From: Arcuatula senhousia
Lineage: Eukaryota > Mollusca > Bivalvia > Mytilida > Mytilidae
Assembly (NCBI GenBank): GCA_963971305.1
Contig: OZ020307.1
Span: 3,981,501 to 4,045,500, forward strand
DNA length: 64,000 nucleotides
Direction: 5' to 3'
Positions 34,516 to 44,806 of this stretch are shown in pieces (position 1 is the first letter of the stretch; every line of letters begins with the position of its first letter). The notes below the pieces were generated by a model. That model made no database searches. It had not been told where the DNA came from and worked only from the letters and a program-made list of their open reading frames with translations. The translations under genes and the position numbers were made by a program.

Positions 34516-34696
34516 GTTGAAGATATCTTTGTACCACCTCAAAATGACCTGGCAGAAAAGTTTAACCATGGCTACGTGATCCACAAGAACCAGAGAGGAC
34601 TGTTTAAGATTGACCTGGAATCTATGAGATACAACAAAGCTATTGATCTAGAGAAAGAAGACTGTATTCCTAAAACATTAGCTTACATCCCTATAG
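34516..34696 (+). CDS. FSTL5-like: FSTL-like exon 15: C-terminal FSTL4/5 region
   Basis: The exon has phase 0 in and phase 1 out (acceptor CTTACAG, donor ATAG|GTAGAT). It encodes VEDIFVPPQND, HGYVIHKNQRGLFKIDLESM and a C-I-P-K-T-L-A-Y motif. The V-x-D-x-F-x-P, F-x-x-H-K and K-I-D-L-E-(S/T)-M pattern is that of FSTL4/5. Confidence 0.92.
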
Positions 34697-35216
34697 GTAG
34701 ATTTTAAAACAAATGGACAATTTGGTATTTTAAATTTTTCTGTAGATTCTATCCTTAATTACATCACAGGGGAAACATATAAAGGTCACTTTGGCACTAT
34801 CCCTTGTCTTGCTGTCCTGTGTCCTGTGGCATCACAAACAATTTCTGCCACTTTTTTTCCTGGCAACTACATGTCACAGCCTCTGAATATTTGGCATGTA
34901 GCTTCCTCCTGTAGTACTATGTAAACAAAATTATGCCCATCCATTTTTCGTTTACTCCTGTTTATATATATTGATATGAATATGTATATAAATGAATATA
35001 TTAATATGCAAGGGACATACCACTACCATGGAAGACATTCATTGCAGTATTTGAGGGGATACTTATTTGTGAGGTACGGGTCAGAGTTTATCTAATTCAT
35101 TACATGTGTATTAATTTTATGCATTTAGATACTGGAATCTTTTGAGAAAACTTGAAGTATCATTACCAAAGTGTTGAAATAAAAGATATTTCAGCATTTT
35201 TTTGTCTTTTAAACAG
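34697..35216 (+). other. Intron 15, holding a family F copy
   Basis: A phase 1 intron. Family F copy 3 spans about 34770-35045 (GGTCACTTTGGCACTATCCC, CTACATGTCACAGCC, then CCATGGAAGACATTC at the 3' side). The remainder shows nothing. Confidence 0.65.
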
Positions 35217-35396
35217 GAGGATATATTGTAATTGAATGTCAGCGACCTGTACAGATTATCCTGGATTACATCACAGATCGTGTGATATCAACACTTCCTG
35301 TCAGCGGTACATCATACGTCTCTCCCGACTCTAGACACCTTGTTTTTGTTCAGAAACATACAGGCATTGTGACTGTTTACACTATAGAACTTGACA
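35217..35396 (+). CDS. FSTL5-like: FSTL-like exon 16: C-terminal FSTL4/5 region
   Basis: A phase 1-1 exon of 180 nt (acceptor TAAACAG, donor GACA|GTAAGT). It encodes GGYIVIECQRPVQIILDYIT and GTSYVSPDSRHLVFV. The G-T-x-Y-V-S-P-D-x-x-x-L-V motif is conserved in FSTL4/5 and typical of a propeller blade. The final 52 nt plus donor are copied directly downstream. Confidence 0.92.
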
Positions 35397-35401
35397 GTAA
35401 G

Positions 35402-35470
35402 TTTTGTTCAGAAACATACAGGCATTGTGACTGTTTACAGTACAAATGTTTAGAACTTGACAGTAAGTTG
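35402..35470 (+). repeat. Duplicate of exon 16 end plus splice donor
   Basis: Nearly 40 nt starting TTTTGTTCAGAAACATACAG repeat exon 16 exactly, then after an 11-nt insertion the copy ends AGAACTTGACAGTAAGTT with a second donor at 35463. The two donors are 66 nt apart, so use of the second would add sequence without keeping the same peptide. Confidence 0.9.
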
Positions 35471-36302
35471 TACTTAAGAATTACTGTGCCTTGGTTTATG
35501 TCTGTGATGGTATTAGTGAGGAGTAGCAATGCACTTTTATCTTGCCCTCTCTAAGAGGGAAATAACAGATTTTTGAGTAGATAATTGATGGGCTTTATTA
35601 CATACAGGTGTCAGAGCTGTTTATGTTAAGTACAAAGCAGGGCTTAGCTTATTTCCTGGATTGATCTAATCAGCCATTCCCCAGATATATTGTAGATTTC
35701 TATTTGGTGGAACTGAACAAAGAGTAATAATTAGGGAGATACAGTATTCTGTTTTATTTAGTTCTTTGATCTAGTATTACCAGCCTCTCTTTTGATAAGT
35801 CTAACTTTAACCTAGTGTCTAAAAAAAATATTTATCTTACTTAAAGCATCTTGAATTTGTCTCCTAAGGGTAACTTTTTAAAGCATTGGTAGATTTCTTT
35901 AGATTTACACATATTCAAGGTTATGAGAAAAAAACAAGAAGCTTCAAAAGGTCAAAGCACAAGGTCACACATTTTACCAGATATGGAGACCTTGGACCAT
36001 GCTTTTGTTAAAATAATGATATGAAATGTATTTTCTGGAAAGACCCAATAGCTTCAGCAGTAAACATGTAACGAAAAAAAAAAATTTTAGACTATGAATT
36101 TTAAGCTGAAATCAATAAAGAAATATTGATACCAATGAGATGAGAAAAATGTACATGTAACATGTTTAAGAAGTTATGGCAAAATTTTGTAACAGAAAAC
36201 TTGAAGGTAATTTAGTCAGCAACCTTTAATAACTCATAGGCAAAGATATGCACTAATATATTGAAGAACCAACTGTAATATCCCTTATATATATATTTAT
36301 AG
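35471..36302 (+). other. Intron 16, remainder, nothing recognisable
   Basis: AT-rich sequence downstream of the duplicated exon end. No repeat or coding signal is supported. Confidence 0.6.
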
Positions 36303-36467
36303 GTACATTAAGTAGAGAATATGAGGTGACAACAGGTTCTGCTGTAAGTGACGCTACATTTTACCCCTCAGACCTACGATCAGGGTATGATCTGTTCCTT
36401 GCTGATTCTGCAGATGAAAATATTTACTCCATCAGACTTGATAATGGGCAGGTCATGACAATAACAG
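36303..36467 (+). CDS. FSTL5-like: FSTL-like exon 17: C-terminal FSTL4/5 region
   Basis: A phase 1-1 exon of 165 nt (acceptor TTTATAG, donor ACAG|GTGGGT). It encodes SAVSDATFYPS, GYDLFLADSADENIYSIRLD and NGQVMTIT. The (V/I)-S-D-x-x-F-x-P-S and V-x-x-L-x-x-G-x-V strands fit the last propeller blades of FSTL4/5. Its donor is the first unit of a 27-bp minisatellite. Confidence 0.9.
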
Positions 36468-36760
36468 GTGGGTTTATATCATTCACACTTATGACAAACA
36501 GGTCATGACAATAACAGGTGGGTTTATATCATCACAATAACAGGTGGGTTTATATCATGACAATAACAGGTGGGTTTATACCATTCACAATAACAGGTGG
36601 GTTTATATCATCACAATAACAGGTGGGTTTATACCATTCACAATAACAGGTGGGTTTATATCATTCACAATAACAGGTGGGTTTATATCATTCACAATAA
36701 CAGGTGGGTTTATATCATTCACAATAACAGGTGGGTTTATATCATTCACACTTATGACAA
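36461..36760 (+). repeat. 27-bp minisatellite that starts at the exon 17 splice donor
   Basis: The unit is CAATAACAGGTGGGTTTATA plus TCATTCA. GTGGGT occurs ten times: 36468 (the real donor), 36518, 36544, 36570, 36597, 36623, 36650, 36677, 36704 and 36731. Each keeps the ACAG|GTGGGT context of the true donor. Open frames across it are by-products. Confidence 0.92.
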
Positions 36761-36914
36761 ACTTGTTTACAGTACAATGTGAATAACAATGTAGGTAAGC
36801 TGTTAAGGGATTAGTTTTTGTTGTTGCAGTCTATATTAAATGTGACTTTGTTTGTTGTGGAAAAAACCCAGAAGTAATCCTGTGTAAGCTAGGATTTCTA
36901 TTTGTATTTTTGTC

Positions 36915-37893
36915 TCTCCTGCAAACTTTAGTCGCTGGATGAGACATAGGTATTACTTTCCGGCGGCGGCGTAAACTTTTTTGTAAGACTTTTGTGGAAA
37001 ATGAATTCCAGGAAAAGTATAATAGCTAGGCATCTGATATTTGGTATACAGACAGTTGGGGTTATGGTCTACGCAACAGACAGTTGGGGTTATGGTCTAC
37101 GCAACTGGCACCATGCCATTAGACCCTGACCCCAATTTTATGGTTCAGCGACTCTGTGAACTTAGATGTTTTTTAGGGCCAAGAAACCCCTTTGTAAGAC
37201 TTTAGTGGAAAATGAATTACAAGAAAAGTATAATAGCTAGGCATCTGATATTTGGTATACAGACAGTTGGGGTTATGGTCTATGCAACTGGCGCCATGCT
37301 GTTTGACCCTGACCCCGATTTCATAGTTCAGGGATTCTGTGAACTTAGATGTTTTTTCGGGCCAAAAAAACGCTTTGTAAGACTTTTGTGGAAAATGAAT
37401 TAAGTGAAAAGTATAATAGCTAGGCATCTGATATCTGGTATACAGACACCTCAGGTTATGGTCTATGCAACTGGTGTCATGCCATTTGACCCTGACCACA
37501 TTTTCATGGTTCAGTGACTCTGTGGACTTAAATGATTTTTGAACAATTAAAACTTTTGTGGAAAATAAATTAAGTTAAAAGTATAATAGCTAGGCATCTG
37601 ATATTTGGTATACAGACATTCAGGGTTTTGGTTTATACAACTTACACCATGTTGTGTGACCATGACCCCATTTTCATGGTTCAGTGACTTTGTGAATGTT
37701 GGTCTTTTTTCATTGTTTCTCAATAACTATGGTATCTAGAACACACTTCAGACATTTTTGTGATGGTTAAATGGATTTTTGTCACCTGTCACATGACCTT
37801 GACCTTAACTTTTCTGAAGGCCCAGCTAGACCTTCAATGAGTTCTGTGATGGTGCCAACAGGCAAGACATACTTTAGTGTCAACTCTTGTTTT
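36915..37893 (+). mobile_element. Family D tandem-core element, copy 1
   Basis: It starts near a GAGACATAGGTATTACTTTC motif and CGGCGGCGGC, has units about 180 bp long (TGTAAGACTTTTGTGGAAAA at 36982, 37193, 37376 and a diverged one after), and ends in CAACTCTTGTT. A 31-bp internal duplication (CAGACAGTTGGGGTTATGGT) lies at about 37048-37109. Boundaries are approximate. Confidence 0.65.
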
Positions 37894-37904
37894 ATTTTTG
37901 TTTT

Positions 37905-38497
37905 GCCTGAGACAAAAGTCGCTAAAGGCCAGACAAAGGTATTTCTTTCCGGGGGCGGCGTCGGTGATGGGGGCATAAACATATTTGTAAGACTTTTGTG
38001 GAAAATGAATTGCATGAAAAGTATAATACTTAGGCTGATATACCAACTATCAGATACCTAGGTATTATTCTTTTCAAGTAATTAATTTCCAACAAAAGTC
38101 TTACAAAGAAGTTTACAACTCCACAAATTACCTAAGTTCACTGAGTTTTTGAAGCGTGAGAATGGGGTCAGGGTCACATGTCATGGTGCTATTTGAATAG
38201 ATCAAAATCGTAAGTGTCTGTATACCAGACAATTGGGGTTGTGATCTACGCAACTGGCACCATGCTGTGTGACCCTGACCCCATTTTCACACTTCAACAA
38301 CTCTGTGAACAGGGAGATAGTAAACTTCTTTGTAAGACTTTTGTGGATAACGAATTACTTGCAAAGTATTATACTTAGGCATCTGATTTTAATACATAGA
38401 CACTTGGGGTTGGGGTATGCTTAAGGCCTAGATAGATTATGAATGAGTTTCACAGTGGTGCGGACTGGCAAGCAACTTTTAATGGCAACACTTGTTT
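37905..38497 (+). mobile_element. Family D element, copy 2 (rearranged)
   Basis: It starts GCCTGAGACAAAAGTCGCTA with CCGGGGGCGGCG, then one unit, an inverted segment (about 38050-38225) and another unit. It ends GGCAACACTTGTT like copy 1. Intron 17 beyond it (38498-38640) shows nothing. Confidence 0.6.
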
Positions 38498-38640
38498 TAT
38501 TGTTTTTTGTTTGTTTATGTTCAGAAAGTGGTCATTCTATGATAATGCAAGTTTGACATGATCTTTATTTATTGGAAAATAATTAGCAGCAATCACTGTT
38601 AGATGCAGTTATCACTATTTTATGGCTTATTACTTTATAG

Positions 38641-38843
38641 GTAAAAATGAAGTTGATTCCACTCCAGTTTGGCCGTGGTCTATGACCAGTAGAATGATAG
38701 CCAGTGGGGATTACTTCAGCCAGTATCTAGCTTCACCTACCAAGTCTAAAGCCATCATATTTAACGGTCGGGACAAGAGTGTTCACTGTAGTTACCCGAG
38801 TCTGGAAAGTCCTGATCAAATCGTATATGTCAGGGTACAATGA
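38641..38843 (+). CDS. FSTL5-like: FSTL-like exon 18: C-terminus and stop
   Basis: A phase 1 exon (acceptor CTTTATAG) ending in a TGA stop. It encodes VWPWSMTSRMIASGDYFSQY, LASPTKSKAIIFNGRDKSVH and CSYPSLESPDQIVYVRVQ. W-P-W, S-G-x-(F/Y)-x-x-Y-L-x-(T/S)-P and I-(F/L)-(D/N)-G-R are the end motifs of FSTL4/5, so the C-terminus is complete. Confidence 0.92.
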
Positions 38844-41700
38844 CCTGGATATTAACCTTTCATTTACCATTCAGCTTAATGATACATTTATAATTTTGAA
38901 TTTACCAACAATATGGACTAGAATAAAATTAATATTATCAATAATCAACATAAAATGGTGATGAGATTTGTTGATGTTTTAAAATAATCTACTTGTCATT
39001 TATTTAAATACATGGTTGGACAACATGTTTCACATTTGGTTATATCTAGAAGTGGTAATTATTTGTTCAAATGACTTCTCTGATCCAAGAAAGTTGTTGT
39101 TCTTTAAGAAATTATATAAAACATGATGACAATACACTATAGATCATTGCAATTGCAAGCAGTAATTGAATTTTATAAATGTGGTTTTATCAGCTTTGTG
39201 TGTAAGAACTACATCTAGTCATGATTAAACTATTTATGTATAAATCATGTATTAAAATATGTTTATAAAACAAAACAAATATTATTTTTATTTTAAAAAT
39301 CTATTTTTATCTTATTATCTGTTATTGGCATATTGGTGTGTTTGTTTTTTTTATTTATTTTGTTTTTATAACTTATATGTTTGTTGTTTTGATAATACTT
39401 TTGTTAACTGTTTTTCTTTTTCTACTATTTATATAATTTTTGACTTTATCATTCCATTTTATATGATCATTTATACATGTTTTACTATGTCACTTAAAAC
39501 TTTTTATGTGTCCTCATATGTGCAGTGATGTGACTTTTCTTTACATCATCACCTGATACAGTCACATGACTTATTTGTACATCATCACATGGTGCAATCA
39601 CATGACTTGTCTTTTCATCAATATTATCAAGTCACACTCAAAGGGAAGTTGGAGTTATATGAAATTCAGTATTAAGTTCTATTTTACTTTGTAATATTTA
39701 ACTCTACCTGACCCCTCCCCAAAAAATGTAATTTTGTTCATGCTTTGTGTTGTTACTAAAAACTTTTGAATGAAAAAAATGCAGCTTTTTTATAAAAAAA
39801 AGTTTTAATATGTATGACTTGAAACTTTATTGTGAGAACGCTGTTTTTATGTAACTCCAGACTTTCACACTGATAAACCAGGTATATGCTCATGTTACAT
39901 CCAGCTTACCAGCCGATGTTGTCTATGCCATGGTCACATTATCATTTTCTTGTAATTTCTGGTCACAATTATACAGATGTTACTGATCTTTAGACCACCA
40001 AGTTAGTAATTCAATATCAATTCTATTTACAACATACTACTTACCAAATATACCTCATTTTGTTTTTAAATTGATATTGGGTACTTGTTTATTTCACACT
40101 AATTAAAGAATATTAACAGAATAAAGGTGACTTTTACAACAACTCCCCCAAGGATTCAGGGATGATATAAAGATAGGGAGTAGAAAATTATAACAAAAAT
40201 CTCACAGTTTTTGGTGTAAAGAATGAAGCAAATCCACCACACAGATCTGTTATTTGATGAATGAAACTTGAATGTAATTAGTCAATATTTTTATCTGCTA
40301 TCATTTTTGTGCCTTTGATCATTTGATGTTTCTACAACATTTGCTTCTTCTTGTTCTAATCTAGAATTTGTTAGATTTACAGAAGGAGAAATTTGAGCAA
40401 ATCAAAGGCGGAGAATTCATCATTTCAACAGTCTCTGTTGAAGCAATATGAGAAAGTATTGCTCATCTGTTTGCAATGTATTAAACATAATAATTGTTTT
40501 TGAACTTACATCAGTTTTACAATTATTTATTGTATCAAATTCAACCACTCAAATGAGAGCTCACACCATTATATATGAAATTTAATTATATAATAAACTG
40601 TTGTTGCTTTGAGCACATTTATATTATGCAAATCTGGGCTTGATGGAGACTGTGATTTATACATCAGTGTTGGTTGTCTATAGTGCTGTTCATGTGTGTT
40701 GTGTTGTGTGTTGCTAACTTACAAAATTGAAATCCAGTAGCTCTTTTCAGATTGAAAATCTACATTATGATTAAATTTTATTTCTATATTTCAAAAATGA
40801 GCGCTACAAATATTTATGTGTAATTCATAATTAACACTTTGCTGTTATTATCACTAAATCGTGTTGACACCCATCCAGGAGCAGATAACTCAGATTTTAT
40901 TTATACATTCCCTTTACTTGTTATGTTTTGTATTTTTGTGAATCATGTGTATATTTATTCAGCATCTGCCATTATCATGTGAACCTAATGTAGAAATCCA
41001 TTTGTACACAAAAATCTAGTCACAATTTCTAGTCAGTTGCTATGACAACGTCTTATTGCGATTTATTGTTGTCACGTACGTTGCTTATTAGTATCTTTGT
41101 CTTACTTTTCCTGAGTTATGTACTTTAAGCACAAAAAAACTGGTTCAATGGTGCAAAATTAAACACTTTATTTGTCAGTCATTTGACCTATGCTAAGTAT
41201 AAAGCCAAAATTCAATTTCAATTTCATAATATGACTAGGCAAATACGATAACATTTTGGAAGTCATTCCAAATTCTTGTATATTAAAGTAGTACATGTAT
41301 TTAAAATGTTAAATTTCTTGCCATTAGAATTTTAGTACGGTTTAGGATCAGTTTAGATGTAGACAATTAATAAGAACCTTGAACATTGGGGTTACCTATA
41401 TAAAGGGGGAGAATGACAGGATTTTACATAAGGTTGTGGATCTAGGTCTAAATTTTGTGTATTGTTATAACATATAAACCTTTTAAGTTACTGAGTATCC
41501 TCAGGATAAAAAGTTGCATTTTAAATCAAGAGGTACCTGAAATCTTTTTAATATATTTAAGACATTATGATTGCTTGTGTACAATGAGTGTACTTTTAAT
41601 AAATGTTTTGTGTTTTACTTATCTGTTTTTTTTTTCAATAAATGGTAGTGCTAATATATGTTGGTTTGTTTTTGTTCTATAAACCTATCGTGTGAAGAAA
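38844..41700 (+). other. Probable 3' UTR and flank of the FSTL-like gene
   Basis: This is AT-rich, repeat-poor sequence without coding signal. AATAAA signals lie at 40592, 41598 and 41637. I cannot tell which is used. Confidence 0.45.
41598..41642 (+). promoter_or_regulatory. Candidate polyadenylation signals
   Basis: Two AATAAA hexamers (41598-41603 and 41637-41642) are followed by T/GT-rich sequence. If used, the FSTL-like transcript would have a 3' UTR of about 2.8 kb. The hexamer at 40592 is a proximal alternative. Confidence 0.35.
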
Positions 41701-43489
41701 CATTAGCACCTGTTTTACAGTGAACTTGTCAACAGGTAGAATAATTAACCGAGTTTTCTAAAGGTAAATAGTTCATGGAAATGGAGATATTTTGTATTTA
41801 AAAAAGAAAGGATTTGGAATAAATGTGCCTGACTTTAGACGACACAAAAATGCAAAGAAAAAGCTCTATTATTCAGCACACCATGGAAAAATCATTAAAT
41901 GTTTGCATAACTGCTAATTTTGTTCTCCTACTCTTACATTTCACTGCATATTTGGAAATGTTAATTTAAGATGCTGTAATGATAAGTTTTAATTTGAGTT
42001 CTTTTCATAAAAGTACCAAAATGGGTAAATAAAACTATCTAATTTCATTAACCTGTAAATGCATATTTCAGAGTAACCAGAGGTAAATGACCCAAAGAAC
42101 CAAGATGGGTGATAATAAGGCCATAATAAAATAATTACTAGATTCTCATCAAAATTTCTTGAAAATATGAAGCAGGCAGGTAAAATATTTATCCGTTTTT
42201 ACCTGCATCGCCGAAAGCAAAAGCAGGTCTAGGAGTCAGGTCACTCCGTCCATCCGTCTGTCCGTCCGTAACGCTATAGAGTGTCTGTCTTGTGTAATCT
42301 GAATCTCAAAAATCAAACACTAGATCTTTCTGAAATTTTACGCAGTGATTACAGATATATTGAAGATGTGCACCTCCCCTTTTGGGATATGCTATGAAAC
42401 TTTACAGTAATGTTACTTTCAATAAACGAAAGGTGGGGTTGAATTTGAATATCAGAAATTAGGAGCCCAAAACGGGCTAAAAAATTAAAACTTTTATTTG
42501 TTATCTTGACTGATTGTTATTAAATTTTACAATAATTAAATGATTCATTGGCATGATTTTTTAGGTCTCCCATTTTTATAAGACCGCAAAATTTTTGCGA
42601 TCGTATAATGTTATGGCCATGTTTTTGTTGAGAAATGACGGGCCCAAAAGGGGCAAAAATCTACCTTTTTTATTTATGGTCCGATTTTGAAAGAAAAATT
42701 TGCAAGTTAATTTTTGTCATATATTGGATAAAAAATAGAGGATAAATTTATTCTTGACCCCACCTTTTCTGTTAAGCAATTATGGGGGTCAAAACAGGGG
42801 AAATGCTTATAAATGTTTTGCCATTTTTAAAAGGAAATTAACCAAAATGAGCATAAATGCTTAAAATGTCCGTGCTGGAGGGAATGAGAATCTGGAATAT
42901 TTTTATGCCCCATCTACGAAAGTAGGGGGCATATAGTGTTCCTCCATATGTCTGTTTGTTCGTCATTCCATCCCAAATGCTGTGAGAGTATTTGTAGTTC
43001 TCTGCTGTAATAATTTCAATTTAATGTTCAGCTCATTTAGCTTTACGAAAGTCTCTTTTGGGTCGAAAAGGTTTAAAGTTTAAAGGTGAAAAATAGTATT
43101 GTTGTCCTTAAGAATGAAAACTATTGCAGATAGAGAAAAGTTGTTACTTGCTTAAATGTTCAGTTCATTTAGCTCTACTAAAGTCTTCTAGGGTCGAAGT
43201 TGTCAGATGACCCCTTATTGGGCAAAAAGTAGTGTTTTTGGCCTATAGAATGAAAATTATTGCAGATAGAGATAAGCAGTTGCTTGCTAAAATGTTCAGC
43301 TCATTTAGCTCTACAAAAGCATTTTTAGGGTTGAAGTTGTCAGATGATTGCTGATCCCTTGTAGGGGTTACATCCCCTTAAAAGCCAAAAATAGTGTTTT
43401 GGCCCCCTTAAAAGCCAAAAATAGTGTTTTGGCCTATATAATGAAAACTATTGCAGATAGAGAAAAGCTGCTGCTTGCTTATATGTTCA

Positions 43490-44806
43490 ATAAAGGTAAT
43501 AACAAAACTACCGAACTTGAATGATCAATCTCATAGTACAGAGAAAATGACAAAAACGAATCAGTCATACCGGAGAACTGGTGGATCGCAATGGTCCTGA
43601 CTTGGTACAGGCATTTCAAACAAAATGGTGGGTTAAACCAGGTTTTATGGCACCAAACCTCCCTCTTCCATTGCGATATTCAAGTCCATAATATATATTT
43701 AATTACATAGAATAGTGTGACACTTTAAAATTTGCTTAACTCAACCCATAATATATAGTTACGTAAAATATTGTGACACTGTAAAATTTTCTTGGAATTA
43801 GATTTTATAAGTCGAACATAATAGGCCATGTAGGATATGAAAATTATCATGAAAAAAATACAGAAGCTTTTGTCTGGAACTATGTTGTAATTTTTATTTG
43901 AGAGAAACAAAAACCGAGAAGAATTAAAGATCGCAATGGTCCTGACTTGGTACAGGCACTTTCAAAGAAGTGGTGGTTTAAACCAGGTTTTATGGCGCCA
44001 AACCTCCCTCTTCCATTGAGATCTTAGGATCCGGTAATGACCATAGAACACAACATAGTTGTGAGACACAATAGGGATATTGAGGTGATCATCTCAGTAC
44101 AGCAGACCAGTCAAACACTAATTAAAACAATTAACTATCATATCTTTTAACTCAATTTTGAACTTTTCTACTAGTGGCTGATAACGAAGAAAGAATTTTT
44201 TTAGTGATCGTATGAGACGTATTTTCTTATAGCCCTGCTTCAAAAGTCGGTCACGAAGAAACCGGTCTCTGATAAAAAAATCTGTGAAATATGTGCAAGC
44301 TCTGGCATATCGAATAAGTTGAGAAATATAAACACCGTATGCAGGAGAAGTAGGTATATTGCTCTGTAGATTAGGAAAATTAATAATTTGAAAATTAAAA
44401 TCGTCTCGTTTATCGTAATTTTTTGTACTGAGATGACCACCTGGGTCAAATTCGAGGTGCAAATCCAAGAAAGACGTGAAGCAATTAGATTCGTTGGTCT
44501 CTTTAATCTCCAATTCCGGAGGATATATTGAAGGAATCCAACTACCAAATGAAGTGTTATTGACAGAAAGGACATCATCAATATATCTGAATGTAAGATT
44601 AAATGACCTTGCCTCTTTCATCTTCTTGTTCTTTACGTGTCCCTGAAGAAATTCAGTCTCGTAAGAGTATAAAAACAAATCGGCGAGGAGAGGAGCACAG
44701 TTTGTGCCCATTGGAATGCCGATTTGTTGTTGAAAAATCTCTCCTCCGAAGGTGACAAATATGTTGTCAATTAGGAAATCAAGCATACTGCAAACTTGTT
44801 CCAGTA
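43490..44806 (-). mobile_element. 5'-truncated Penelope-like retroelement
   Basis: The element interrupts a family B-type core unit: the left host side ends ATATGTTCA and the right resumes CTCATTTAGCTCTAC, which abut (minus one G) in intact units. Inside are a reverse-transcriptase frame (44118-44786) and two direct copies of a roughly 92-bp segment (about 43586-43679 and 43931-44021, CTGACTTGGTACAGGCA core). A short stretch near 43866 (TTGTCTGGAACTATGTTGT) resembles sequence next to the hammerhead at 63686. The Penelope-like call rests on the RT type and this link. Confidence 0.72.
44118..44786 (-). CDS. Partial reverse transcriptase (Penelope-like), 5'-truncated
   Basis: About 222 residues of an RT: QQQIGIPMGTNCAPLLADLF is the fingers-palm motif, FRYIDDVLSV the catalytic box, and YDKRDDFNFQIINFPNL plus AYGVYISQLIRYARAC are blocks seen in many animal elements of this type. 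The frame stays open a few codons upstream of the ATG (VLEQVCS) and then breaks at the truncation point near 44806, so the true N-terminal part is missing. No GIY-YIG endonuclease domain is visible in the preserved part. Likely inactive. Confidence 0.75.
   Translation of the reverse strand: MLDFLIDNIFVTFGGEIFQQQIGIPMGTNCAPLLADLFLYSYETEFLQGHVKNKKMKEARSFNLTFRYIDDVLSVNNTSFGSWIPSIYPPELEIKETNESNCFTSFLDLHLEFDPGGHLSTKNYDKRDDFNFQIINFPNLQSNIPTSPAYGVYISQLIRYARACTYFTDFFIRDRFLRDRLLKQGYKKIRLIRSLKKFFLRYQPLVEKFKIELKDMIVNCFN

Larger units (their letters stand above)
3465..38843 (+). other. FSTL5-like: Gene model: FSTL4/5-like secreted protein with four inserted PAN/Apple domains (5' end missing)
   Basis: Eighteen exons with GT-AG borders join into one open frame of 4680 nt (1559 residues plus stop), and every intron phase agrees across its two exons. 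Order by residue: acidic low-complexity region 1-411, Kazal 412-495, PAN 496-582, 583-661, 662-744 and 745-816, Thr/Pro linker and Cys-containing segment 817-908, EF-hand 909-974, Ig 975-1065 and 1066-1159, C-terminal FSTL4/5 region 1160-1559. The Kazal, EF-hand, two-Ig and C-terminal order is that of vertebrate FSTL4/FSTL5, which are extracellular. The PAN domains and long acidic N-terminal part are additions to that plan. The signal peptide is not seen. The ligand is unknown; PAN domains usually bind proteins or glycans. Confidence 0.85.

Noticed and set aside
36461..36760. CRISPR-like look of short regular repeats
   Set aside because: The units are contiguous without unique spacers and the context is a eukaryotic intron.
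44240..44581. 113-codon minus-strand frame within the Penelope-like fragment
   Set aside because: It overlaps the RT frame in another phase and has no RT motifs.
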